From positions 62,001 through 126,000 of the forward strand of contig NZ_CP015772.1 in the NCBI RefSeq assembly GCF_001654455.1: a stretch of 64,000 nucleotides of DNA, in the 5' to 3' direction. The notes under the pieces were generated by a model. The model ran no database searches. It was not told where the DNA came from and saw nothing but the letters and a program-made list of their open reading frames with translations. Source of the DNA: Niabella ginsenosidivorans (GTDB lineage Bacteria; Bacteroidota; Bacteroidia; Chitinophagales; Chitinophagaceae). Below are positions 51,700-60,228 of this stretch, one piece after another; positions within the stretch are counted from its first letter, which is position 1; each line of letters opens with the position of its first letter. The position numbers were made by a program, and so were the translations under genes.

Positions 51700-52638
51700 A
51701 TGAGTGCATCAGAGGAAAGTATAAGGTTAAGTTTCAAAGACTTGGAACAGCCACAAGCATTGGAGCTGTTATCCCACCGGGTACAGCAGATCCCGGGGGC
51801 CGTTCAGTATGAAATAAAAAGATACAACCGCCCAGGAAATAATTTAACAGAAGATATGGGAATGCTGGTGTATAAATATAACAGCCAGAAGCCCAAAGAA
51901 AATAACCTGCAGCTGAAATTTTGTGTTGCGGGAAACATGTATTGCTCCAGGGATAACTGCAGTAAATGCTCAATAGGCAATGCAAAAAACTGTGCAGACA
52001 GCGTGAACAGCCTTGATGTGGTGCAGGTAAAGTTCTCCCCGGCTCAACTATCCCGCTTTATCAAATCCAGAACCAGCAATAGTTTTAGCGATTCATTGCT
52101 GAAGTTCCGGCATAAAGTGTCTTTTACACGTATCCTGCCGCTTTGCTGTAAAACAAAATCGGTTATAGAAGGTCTCCTGGGGCATACCTATAACGGTACA
52201 CTGGAAAATATTTATGTAAATGCCCAGTTGCAGATGCTGCTGCTGCTGACTATGGACTCCATGGCCGATGAGAAGGAACTGGAAGTAATTAATTGCAGGT
52301 TCTTATCCAATGCAGCCGACAAAGTAAAAGTGGAGCAGGCCCGGGATATACTGATCAAGCATATAGGTGAGCCGATCACCATAAAGGAACTGAGCCGCAA
52401 GGTAGCCATGAATGAATGCTATCTGAAAAAAGGATTTAAGGAAATGTATGGCACCACGATCTTTGATTTTTACCAGAACCAGCGTATGGAACATGCAAAA
52501 TACCTGCTTTATGAAAAGGGGCTGAGTGTTACGGATGTGTCTATGATGCTGGGTTATTCCTCTATTTCCCATTTCAGCACTGCCTTTAAACGGCTTACCG
52601 GGTTAAAACCCTGTGAACTGCTGTTTGCTGCCAGGTAA
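51700..52638 (+). CDS. AraC family regulator with a Cys cluster
   Basis: A 312-residue regulator. The C-terminal double HTH of AraC type is clear (about 215-312): ITIKELSRKVAMNECYLKKGFKEMYG and LSVTDVSMMLGYSSISHFSTAFKRLTG. The N-terminal part is not a normal sugar-binding cupin. Instead it has five Cys within 24 residues (Cys75, 82, 87, 90, 98; spacing C-x6-C-x4-C-x2-C-x7-C), suggesting a metal or Fe-S site. The ATG at 51700 was chosen; a TTG at 51619 is possible. The inverted repeat just upstream could be its own operator. The downstream sugar transporter is convergent, so the target is not obvious. Confidence 0.85.
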   Translation: MSASEESIRLSFKDLEQPQALELLSHRVQQIPGAVQYEIKRYNRPGNNLTEDMGMLVYKYNSQKPKENNLQLKFCVAGNMYCSRDNCSKCSIGNAKNCADSVNSLDVVQVKFSPAQLSRFIKSRTSNSFSDSLLKFRHKVSFTRILPLCCKTKSVIEGLLGHTYNGTLENIYVNAQLQMLLLLTMDSMADEKELEVINCRFLSNAADKVKVEQARDILIKHIGEPITIKELSRKVAMNECYLKKGFKEMYGTTIFDFYQNQRMEHAKYLLYEKGLSVTDVSMMLGYSSISHFSTAFKRLTGLKPCELLFAAR

Positions 52639-52640
52639 AG

Positions 52641-52675
52641 AAGATCTGTAAGGTTTTTAAAACCTTACAGATCTT
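52641..52675. repeat. Perfect hairpin between convergent genes
   Basis: A perfect 16-base inverted repeat (arms 52641-52656 and 52660-52675; AAGATCTGTAAGGTTT and its complement) with a 3-base loop. It lies between the AraC gene and the convergent transporter gene and could end both transcripts, though no long T run follows. The CCTTACAG hairpin type is frequent in Bacteroidota intergenic DNA. Confidence 0.75.
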
Positions 52676-52683
52676 AATGCCTT

Positions 52684-53964
52684 TTATTTACCCACAGTTT
52701 TCCCTATCTTATTTCCTTTTATTGCAAAGAACAGGATAAAAGCATAACAGGGAACCATGATCCAGAAAGCCTGCTGCATTCCTGTTTGCGTACTCAGTAC
52801 CGCCCATAATTTGGGAATAATAGCACCCCCCGCAATACCAATGATCAACAGAGCTGAACCGGTCTTTAAATATTTTCCCAAGCCATCTATAGACAATGGC
52901 CAGATAGCCGGCCACATAGGCGCATTGGCAAAGCCAAGCAAGGCTAAGCACAGAATGGAGTAATTGCCCGGCAGGTAAATGACACCAATTGACAAAATAA
53001 TACCCAGCACAGCTGCAAATTTTAATGCAGTGCCCTGGGAAATGATTTTGGGTATTAATACAATACCTAAAAGATAACCTGCCAGCATGCCCAGCATGGT
53101 GTATGTGGTAAAATGCTTTATAACATCAGTAGGCATTCCCAGGCCGTTTTTACCATATAGCTGGATGATATCGCCCGCAATTACCTCCACGCCTACATAG
53201 AGAAAGATGGTTGCAAAGCCCAGCCATAAATAAGGGTATTTGAAAATACTGCTTCTGTCTGCTGTAGCATGCCCCGGGTTTGTTTCTTCTTCATTTTTAA
53301 TATCCGGCAAAGAAGAAAAACGAATAGCAACCGCCAGCAGCACAAAACAAATGGCGATGATGATATAAGGGCTTATGATTTTTGAAGCCAATTCATCAAG
53401 CAGGGCGTTTTTCTGCGCTAAAGGCAGTGAGGAAGCATTTTCATATTTGTCCATGCCGTTTAGCAGCACAGCGCCCATTACAAGAGGAGCAATAGCGCCG
53501 GCGCCTTTATTACAAATGCCCATTACGCTGATGCGTTTTGCAGCGCTTTCTATAGGGCCAAGAATCGTGATATAAGGGTTGGAAGCGGTTTGCAGCAGCG
53601 CCATACCAATACCAATGATGAATAAACCGGTAAGGAACAGGCCAAATGTACGGCTAAAGGCCGCAGGAATGAACACAAGTGCGCCTAAAGCCATTATAAT
53701 AAGGCCTACAATCATTCCTCTTTTAAACCCTGTTTTTTTCAGTACCCATGAAGAGGGAAATGCCATTACAGCATAGGCAATATAAGATGCAAAAGTTACC
53801 AGCACTGCCTGGTCCGATGTTAATTCGCAAGCTTTCTGAAGATAGGGAATTAAGGTGCTGTTTACCCAGGTTACAAAACCAAAAACAAAAAATAAGACGC
53901 CTATAATAATAGTAGGGATCAAATAGCTTTTGGAATTGTTTGATAAAGAATCCGTAGCAGGCAT
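52684..53964 (-). CDS. FucP-like sugar:H+ symporter (MFS)
   Basis: A 426-residue major facilitator with 12 predicted helices. The start (LIPTIIIGVLFFVFGFVTWVNSTLIPYLQKAC) and ASYIAYAVMAFPSSWVLKKTGFKRGM, as well as GMALLQTASNPYIT, are signature regions of the fucose/glucose/galactose family. The central loop is short. It would bring in a hexose or deoxyhexose with protons. The substrate cannot be told by eye. A TAAATTTG -7 element lies just upstream on the minus strand (53996-54003). Its 3' end faces the AraC gene. Confidence 0.92.
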   Translation of the reverse strand: MPATDSLSNNSKSYLIPTIIIGVLFFVFGFVTWVNSTLIPYLQKACELTSDQAVLVTFASYIAYAVMAFPSSWVLKKTGFKRGMIVGLIIMALGALVFIPAAFSRTFGLFLTGLFIIGIGMALLQTASNPYITILGPIESAAKRISVMGICNKGAGAIAPLVMGAVLLNGMDKYENASSLPLAQKNALLDELASKIISPYIIIAICFVLLAVAIRFSSLPDIKNEEETNPGHATADRSSIFKYPYLWLGFATIFLYVGVEVIAGDIIQLYGKNGLGMPTDVIKHFTTYTMLGMLAGYLLGIVLIPKIISQGTALKFAAVLGIILSIGVIYLPGNYSILCLALLGFANAPMWPAIWPLSIDGLGKYLKTGSALLIIGIAGGAIIPKLWAVLSTQTGMQQAFWIMVPCYAFILFFAIKGNKIGKTVGK

Positions 53965-53995
53965 AGCTGATGTTTTGTTGAAGTGCTAAAAATAG

Positions 53996-54003
53996 CAAAT
54001 TTA
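53996..54003 (-). promoter_or_regulatory. Bacteroidota -7 element for the sugar transporter
   Basis: TAAATTTG on the minus strand, with a TTG about 22 bases further upstream. Leader of about 25 bases. Confidence 0.55.
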
Positions 54004-54040
54004 TTTTTGCTTCCTGCAATTACTGCAACCGTTTGCGCAT

Positions 54041-54075
54041 AAAAAAAGCATGAACTCAGATCTGTTCATGCTTTT
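54041..54075 (-). terminator. Rho-independent terminator of the 54093 gene
   Basis: Arms AAAAGCATGAAC (54044-54055) and GTTCATGCTTTT (54064-54075) with an 8-base loop; on the minus strand it is followed by T residues (A run 54041-54047). It starts 18 bases after the stop. Confidence 0.85.
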
Positions 54076-54092
54076 CCTGGCCGACTCTTCTC

Positions 54093-54668
54093 TCAGGCTC
54101 CTGAATATCTTAAAGAAGGGTAGGTCTTTTGCGCCAGGGCATAAATACCAAACAGGATTGTAGTATAAAACAGATCGCCTCCAAAAGCGCCTAAAAATAA
54201 CTGATTGCTGAACTGGTTGTAAAACGGCAGCGCCCGCAGGTAGGTCATGCCTAAGCTAAGGCCCGGCTCATATTCAATGCTTCCGGGGATCGTACTGCCC
54301 ACCCAGGTACCAAAATTAGAAACGATCCAGAAAATAGCAGAACCGGTTAATGAATAGCCCAGCACCTTAAGTGCTTTGGGTTGCCCCATAGTAGTGCCCA
54401 GCGCTGTAACCAGCAGCATGCCTCCATAAACAAATAACTGGCTGATACCGTAAAAGCCCGTCGTTCCTGTAAGGCTGAAAAAAACGTCGGAAACAAGATA
54501 AGCGGCAACCGGCACCAGGTAGGCCAGCCATTTTTTATTGAGTGTAGCCCCGCTGAATAAAGCCATACCCACCAGCGGTGTAAAATTGTACGGGTGCGGA
54601 AGAATGCGGCTTAATGCAGCCAGCAGAATCATTATAGTAATCACCCAGAACCTGTTTGTTATTTTCAT
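54093..54668 (-). CDS. DUF6580-type membrane protein
   Basis: A 191-residue membrane protein with about five hydrophobic segments. It starts MKITNRFWVITIMILLAALSRILPHPYNFTPLVGMALFSGATL, a pattern (RILPHPxNFTPxxAMALFSGA) of the DUF6580 family, and ends in FLGAFGGDLFYTTILFGIYALAQ. The layout resembles ECF-type substrate-binding (S) components, which take up vitamins or metals, but no ATPase or T component is adjacent. Function is unknown. It is a single gene with its own terminator. Confidence 0.8.
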   Translation of the reverse strand: MKITNRFWVITIMILLAALSRILPHPYNFTPLVGMALFSGATLNKKWLAYLVPVAAYLVSDVFFSLTGTTGFYGISQLFVYGGMLLVTALGTTMGQPKALKVLGYSLTGSAIFWIVSNFGTWVGSTIPGSIEYEPGLSLGMTYLRALPFYNQFSNQLFLGAFGGDLFYTTILFGIYALAQKTYPSLRYSGA

Positions 54669-55169
54669 AATGAAAATTAAAATGTTTATAATGTAAAGGT
54701 AAAAAACTTTTAGGAATCATAAGGATGCAGCTTATTGAAGGGTACATAATATTTTGTGATTGGGATAGGCGTGTCTACCGGCCGGCAGGCACGCACCACG
54801 GCGAAGGCCATGGTTCGTGTTTCATGAACCGAAAAATGTTATACATTTTTTATTCGGGGGGGTGACGCATAGAAATATAAAAATTCGCCACTGATACCCG
54901 CCTGAACGGCCCGAAACTTCAGGACGGCCAGGTATTCATAAAAGCGCTGCTAACCCTATTAATTTGGTGGACTAATTATTTTAAGCTTTCTTTGCAACAT
55001 GTTATTAAATACTTCTATATACACCAAACAGACCGCCAGAGCATTTCCTGCTTTTTGCTTTCGATGTTGGCAGTGTTGAAGGCGGTAAACCGCCCACTAA
55101 ACCAGCGCCTGCCGGCAGCTCCGGCCTGTTGACCAGGCATAACCTATATTATTTATTATTAAAACTGTT
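54669..55169. other. Non-coding region before the TonB-dependent receptor
   Basis: About 500 bases. It contains a copy of the short motif GCCACTGATACCCGCCTGAA (54887-54906), also found in similar form at 12258-12277, and CATAAAAGCGCTG (near 54938), also found near 13407. A TTAATTTG -7-like element at 54959-54966 could start the receptor transcript. No gene is seen. Confidence 0.5.
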
Positions 55170-58097
55170 ATGATGTTTTTGTTGAATTCAACCACAAGAA
55201 AGCTGTTTTATACAGCTGCTGTTCTTATTGCTTCCACATTTATTACTTTACAGGTAGCTGCGCAGACATCCACAATAACTGGTAAGGTAACTTCTGAAAA
55301 TGGCCCTGTAGAAAACGCCCTGATCCTGGCCGGCAGCCAGAATACCAATACAGATATAAACGGGAGTTATTTGCTTTCCGTAACGCCGGGTACTATAACG
55401 GTGGAGGCATCTTTAGCTGGTTATCATCCCCAAAAGAAGACCATTACTGTTGAGGCCGGTCAGACTACGACTGTGGATTTTGTTCTTGAAAGTGCAGGCA
55501 ACCTGAATGAGGTGGTGGTAGTGGGAAGCCGTAACCCGGGCAGAAGCTCTACAGAAAGCCCTGTTCCGGTAGACGTGATCCCCTTAAAACAGATCGCCAA
55601 CCAGGTGGGCCAGCTGGATGTGAACCAACTGCTCACTTACCTGGCGCCATCCTTTAACTCCGTAAGGCAATCACTGGGAGATGCAACGGATCATATAGAT
55701 CCCGCACAGTTGCGTGGTCTGGGGCCGGATCAGGTGCTGGTACTGGTAAATGGTAAAAGATACCATCAAACCTCTTTGCTGAATGTGAACGGAACCGTGA
55801 ATAAAGGCACTACCGGAACCGACCTGAACTCTATCCCAGCCAGCTCTATTGAGCGGATCGAGATTCTGAGAGACGGAGCCTCTGCGCAGTATGGGTCTGA
55901 TGCCATTGCAGGGGTGATCAATATTGTTCTGAAAAAAACAACCGGGTTAAGCATCAACGCTTCTTATGGAGGAAACGTAACCAGCTATGATAAAAATTAC
56001 GGATGGAACCAGTTGCACCCGGATGATCAGTTGCCGGGAAGCGTAAACAAAACCGACGGGCAAAATTTCCAGGTTGCTGCCAACTATGGCGTGCATTTAA
56101 AAAAGGGCTACCTGGTTTTTTCTGCAGAATATCTGAAGAGGAATGCCAGCAACCGTACCGGCTTATATACCGGCCAGATATGGCCCAGTGTAAACGGGGT
56201 GGACCGTTCCGATAGTATTAATGGAGCCAAAGGAGTTGACCGGAGCAAATTTGATTTCCGGGTGGGGAACTCCGAAATTACCAGCGGGGGCGGTACCGTA
56301 AATTTTGCCTATCCCATCAATGATCACCTGGAAGTGTATGCATTTGGTCTGGCCAATTTTAAAGATGGTGTGGCCGGCGGTTTTTACCGGTATCCCAATA
56401 ATTTAAGACCCGGCGGAAGCATCATCCCCAGCACAGAAGCCGACTATGATTACCAGGATGCTTCTGCCCTGTTGCTGGAAAAATATCCCTATGGCTTTTT
56501 ACCGCTGGAAGAATCAAAGGTGCGGGACTATAGTATTACCGGTGGGATCAGGGGCAGCCTGGGCGCCTGGAAGGTGGACCTGAGCCAGACCTATGGTGCC
56601 AATTCTTATACTTACCTGGTAAGCAATTCTGCCAACTATACACAGGCTTATTTGCCCGGCATGACAGCGGATGCGCTGCAAACTGAATTTAACAGCGGAA
56701 AGACAAAGCTTTACCAGGCCATTACCAATCTGGATGTTTCCAGGAAGCATGATGTGCTTTATGGCTTAAATACCGCTTTGGGAGCGGAGTTCCGGGTAGA
56801 TGGTTATGGACTGGAAGCAGGGGAGCTGAACTCCTATGCCAATCTTACAACAGATAACGGCCTCCAGGGAATAGCCGGCGCACAGGTATTTGCCGGCTTC
56901 CTGCCCTCCAATGCCGGCAACTGGAACCGAAATAGTTTTGCACTGTATTCAGATAATGAACTGGACATTACCAAAAACTGGTTACTGGCTGCGGCTTTAC
57001 GGTATGAGCATTTTTCTGATTTTGGAAGCACGCTGAACTATAAGGTAGCTACCCGTTATAAATTTACAGACTGGCTGGCGCTGCGGGCGGCTGCTTCCAG
57101 CGGGTTCCGGGCGCCCTCTTTGCAACAGGAGCATTACTCAAAAGTAACCACCCTGTTTGTGCAGTCGACCTCCGGCGGCGGATTGGTACCCACGCAGTCC
57201 GGCACCTTCCCCAATGATTCCAAAATTGCGGATATACTGGGCATTCCCAAATTAAAACAGGAAACTTCCCATTCCTATTCCGTAGGGCTTACAGTAACCC
57301 CGGGAAAGGGTTTGAACCTTACGGTAGATGCGTACCAGATCGACATAAAAAACCGCATCATTTTGTCCAATGCCTTTAGCGGGGGAAGTAACGCGGAGCT
57401 TACCCAACTGCTGAATGATGCAGGTGCAGGAACCGCTTCAGTTTTTGCAAACGCCATTGATACCCGCTCCAGGGGTATAGAAAGCGTGCTGAGCTATACA
57501 AAGAGCTTTGGTACGGATCATCACCTGAACATCAGCCTGGCGCATTCTTATATAGAAAATAAGGTAAGGCGGGATGATAACGGGGCTATCATTATCCATG
57601 CATCTGAGGTACTGGAAAATTCAGGGCAGGTTTCCAAGTATTTTAACCGGGCCGACCAGTCGCGCATTGAAACCTATAGTCCGCGTACCAAAGCGATCTT
57701 TACAGCGCAATACCGGTATAAAAAAGCAGGTGTTTTGCTGCGCTTCTCTTATTTTGGATCAGTGCAGTCATTAACAGATACTACAGGTGCAGCAGCTGCT
57801 TTGGCGCAGAACAAAGCCGGTGGCAATTATGCCTTTAATGCCTTTGATGGAGGCGCTCTTCAATCCCTGGATCAGAAATTCGGTGGAAAAACAATTACTG
57901 ATTTAACCCTTAGTTATTATATCAACCGCTTTATCACTGTTAGCGTGGGCGCTAATAACCTGTTTGATGTATATCCGGATAAGATCCTCCATTCGGGCAA
58001 TTCCAACAACAGCATTTTTACCTATTCAAGAGCCGTTTCCCAGTTTGGCTTTAACGGAAGATATGTTTTTGGAAAGCTGCTGTTTAACCTGCCTTAA
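55170..58097 (+). CDS. TonB-dependent outer-membrane receptor
   Basis: A 975-residue receptor: signal peptide, carboxypeptidase-regulatory-like domain (ITGKVTSENGPVENALILAG, about 35-115), plug domain (NEVVVVGSRNPGRSSTESPVPVDVI, then DQVLVLVNGKRYHQTSLLNVNG and IERIEILRDGASAQYGSDAIAGVINIVLKK) and a large beta-barrel that ends in a short aromatic strand (FNGRYVFGKLLFNLP). It takes up a large ligand such as a siderophore, vitamin or oligosaccharide with TonB energy. No SusD gene follows, and no siderophore or vitamin genes lie near, so the ligand is unknown. Confidence 0.93.
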   Translation: MMFLLNSTTRKLFYTAAVLIASTFITLQVAAQTSTITGKVTSENGPVENALILAGSQNTNTDINGSYLLSVTPGTITVEASLAGYHPQKKTITVEAGQTTTVDFVLESAGNLNEVVVVGSRNPGRSSTESPVPVDVIPLKQIANQVGQLDVNQLLTYLAPSFNSVRQSLGDATDHIDPAQLRGLGPDQVLVLVNGKRYHQTSLLNVNGTVNKGTTGTDLNSIPASSIERIEILRDGASAQYGSDAIAGVINIVLKKTTGLSINASYGGNVTSYDKNYGWNQLHPDDQLPGSVNKTDGQNFQVAANYGVHLKKGYLVFSAEYLKRNASNRTGLYTGQIWPSVNGVDRSDSINGAKGVDRSKFDFRVGNSEITSGGGTVNFAYPINDHLEVYAFGLANFKDGVAGGFYRYPNNLRPGGSIIPSTEADYDYQDASALLLEKYPYGFLPLEESKVRDYSITGGIRGSLGAWKVDLSQTYGANSYTYLVSNSANYTQAYLPGMTADALQTEFNSGKTKLYQAITNLDVSRKHDVLYGLNTALGAEFRVDGYGLEAGELNSYANLTTDNGLQGIAGAQVFAGFLPSNAGNWNRNSFALYSDNELDITKNWLLAAALRYEHFSDFGSTLNYKVATRYKFTDWLALRAAASSGFRAPSLQQEHYSKVTTLFVQSTSGGGLVPTQSGTFPNDSKIADILGIPKLKQETSHSYSVGLTVTPGKGLNLTVDAYQIDIKNRIILSNAFSGGSNAELTQLLNDAGAGTASVFANAIDTRSRGIESVLSYTKSFGTDHHLNISLAHSYIENKVRRDDNGAIIIHASEVLENSGQVSKYFNRADQSRIETYSPRTKAIFTAQYRYKKAGVLLRFSYFGSVQSLTDTTGAAAALAQNKAGGNYAFNAFDGGALQSLDQKFGGKTITDLTLSYYINRFITVSVGANNLFDVYPDKILHSGNSNNSIFTYSRAVSQFGFNGRYVFGKLLFNLP

Positions 58098-58800
58098 AAA
58101 ATATAGTTACCGGCACTTATTCGTCACCTCGGCCGAAGCGGAGAGGTCTCTTTATAAGTTAGAGATTACCTTCGGTGAAATAGTTCCTCCGCTCCGTTTC
58201 ACTCGGGTCGGAATGACGGGTAATGTTAGGACGCCCAACATGACAGGAGCATAGCAGCACAACAGTCCGGCACCACTATGTACTGAAGCCGATAGAAGTG
58301 CCCGCCGGAATCGTGCCGTAACCGATTCCGGATGTCTTTTTTGGGTACCTTTTTGGACACGCAAAAAGGTACAAAGCATATAGAACAATACCTCATGTCT
58401 AAAACATCTTCGTCAGCCGGAGTTCTTCCCCCGCTCCGGTAAGAACGGGTGGTACCATCCCCCCACCCCCGGGGTACCCTTCGGTACCCAAAACCCGGCC
58501 GCGCGCAGCCTTTACCCAAGCGCGCGAAGCAATTTGCTAAATTGTTGAAGCTTCTTTCCCCGGCAGCCCACCTGTACAGGTGGGCTGGCCACCCCTCAGC
58601 CTTCAACATCGGAGGTTTTTAGGTACCCGGGGTATAGAAAAAAGCTTCGCCCGCTCTACTCATATTAAGCCCCGCCGGGGCTATATGTAGGTAGCCTATA
58701 TGTAAAGCAAGGTGCAGAGCCCGCTTGATGGGCGACCTATTTGGGACAAGGGCGACCTGAGGGACAGGCAGGCACCTATTCTGTTTTAATTACGAGGTAT
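58098..58800. repeat. Non-coding region with intergenic repeats
   Basis: About 700 bases. At 58117-58220 is a Bacteroidota-type repeat beginning GTCACCTCGGCCGAAGCGG and ending CACTCGGGTCGGAATGACG, forming a long imperfect stem. At 58345-58372 are the arms of a stem GTACCTTTTTGGACACGCAA. At 58565-58586 is a perfect 22-base palindrome (arm AGCCCACCTGT). At 58665-58760 are REP-like units (AGCCCCGCCGGGGCT and GAGCCCGCTTGATGGGCGAC). The 127-codon open frame on the minus strand (58226-58609) is repeat sequence, not a gene. Confidence 0.65.
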
Positions 58801-58828
58801 AGCAGTAATTCTATTTTTAGATAAAATT

Positions 58829-58874
58829 TAATTTTGTCGCATATTTATAAATAAATACTATTTTTATAGTATTT
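58829..58874 (+). promoter_or_regulatory. Promoter element and operator-like inverted repeat of the glycosyltransferase
   Basis: TAATTTTG (58829-58836) is an exact -7 element. About 15 bases on lies a perfect 9-bp inverted repeat AAATACTAT / ATAGTATTT (58853-58861, 58866-58874) with a 4-base spacer, located in the leader. It may be a binding site for an unlinked regulator. The surrounding DNA is very A/T rich. Confidence 0.5.
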
Positions 58875-58923
58875 GAGACTATTTTAATAATATTTTATTT
58901 AATAAACCAAAATCTACAACACC

Positions 58924-60222
58924 ATGCATTACGGCATCATTACTTTTGGCTCCAGGGGAGATGTACAACCCTATATTGCATTAGCATCAGGATTAATGGA
59001 GCAGGGAAACACCGTTGCAATTGTAGGGAATGAGAATTTTTCTGATTTTGTGGCAAAATATGAGATCCCTTTCTACCCGCTTCCGGTGGATACGCAAAAA
59101 ATATTGCAGTCGCCGGAAATAGCGGGCATCCTTAAATCCGGTAATGTGATCGTTTATTTACGGGAACTGGGAAAGTTGATCCGGAAAGATCAGGCCGCCG
59201 TTCTGGAAAAAATGGTCAGCTACTGTGCAACTTTTGATGTGCTGATAGCCACCCCGCTTACCGTGGTATGGGTATTTTCTGTAGCAGAACGTTTAAAAAA
59301 GTCCTGGGCGATTATTCAGTTAACGGTTCCTTCGGTGCCAACTGCAGTCTTCCCGTATCTGGGGCTTGATTTTTTCAATGCGCCGGTTTATAACCGGTTT
59401 ACATACCGGTTGATGCGGTGGCTTTTCTGGAAAGAACACAAAAAAGATGTGCAGGAACAGCGGGCATTGTTAAAATTGCCGCCACTTAAAAAATCATTAC
59501 TGAAAATAATAGATGATCAGCAGGTTTTGCAGTTACATGCGTTCAGCCGTTTTTTACTTCAACGGCCTTACGACTGGCCGCAGGAAGTGTCTGTTACCGG
59601 CTTTTTAGACCAGAATCGGGGAAAAACGCCTGTAGCCGGGCAGGATGCCAGTACGGAAGAACCGATCAGCAACTGGCTAAAGCAGGACGCCCCGCCCGTT
59701 TATATTGGCTTTGGAAGCTTTCCGGTTCCGGATCCGGCAATATTTTACAGGATTTTGGAATACCTATTGAACCATACAGGAGAACGTTATATTTTCTGCC
59801 AGGGCTGGAGTCAACCCATTGAGCTGCCCAAAAGTGAACGGGTCTTTGAAGTAAAAGCAGTAGACCATTCGTGGTTATTTCCGCAATGCAAACTGGCTGT
59901 TGTACACGGCGGAATCGGAACGATCGGCGCCGCGCTCCGTGCTAAAATACCGATAGTTGTTGTTTCCGTTTTGGGCGATCAGCCAATTTGGGGAAGGTTT
60001 ATTAAACGGAAAGGCTGGGGCGCGCATCTTTCTTTTAAGAAGCTATCGCCACAAAAACTTTTAGCTGCTATCCGGACTGCTGATCAGGATGCCATCAGAG
60101 CTTCCGTTCTGCAAGTTGGCGGCATGATGGAACAGGAGAACGGCGTTGCTGAGGCCGTTTCAAGGCTTGAAGCGTATTTTAAAACGTCAGCACAACCATT
60201 GCTGACGCAAAAGAATTTGTAA
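58924..60222 (+). CDS. UGT-like glycosyltransferase (family 1)
   Basis: A 432-residue GT-B fold enzyme. The N-terminal motif MHYGIITFGSRGDVQPYIALASGL is that of sterol glucosyltransferase-like and macrolide-type UDP-glycosyltransferases. The C-terminal donor-binding half has PPVYIGFGSFPVPDP, VHGGIGTIGAALRAKIPIVVVSVLGDQPIWG, with the GG..T..AL and D-Q residues. It probably adds a sugar from a UDP donor to a hydrophobic acceptor (lipid, polyketide or pigment); the acceptor is not known. It converges with the C45 acyltransferase gene 6 bases away. Confidence 0.88.
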   Translation: MHYGIITFGSRGDVQPYIALASGLMEQGNTVAIVGNENFSDFVAKYEIPFYPLPVDTQKILQSPEIAGILKSGNVIVYLRELGKLIRKDQAAVLEKMVSYCATFDVLIATPLTVVWVFSVAERLKKSWAIIQLTVPSVPTAVFPYLGLDFFNAPVYNRFTYRLMRWLFWKEHKKDVQEQRALLKLPPLKKSLLKIIDDQQVLQLHAFSRFLLQRPYDWPQEVSVTGFLDQNRGKTPVAGQDASTEEPISNWLKQDAPPVYIGFGSFPVPDPAIFYRILEYLLNHTGERYIFCQGWSQPIELPKSERVFEVKAVDHSWLFPQCKLAVVHGGIGTIGAALRAKIPIVVVSVLGDQPIWGRFIKRKGWGAHLSFKKLSPQKLLAAIRTADQDAIRASVLQVGGMMEQENGVAEAVSRLEAYFKTSAQPLLTQKNL

Positions 60223-60228
60223 GTAAGG

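Noticed and set aside
58226-58609. 127-codon minus-strand open frame in the repeat region
   Set aside because: It is made of palindromic repeat DNA, has an odd Cys/Arg/Gly composition and no family resemblance.
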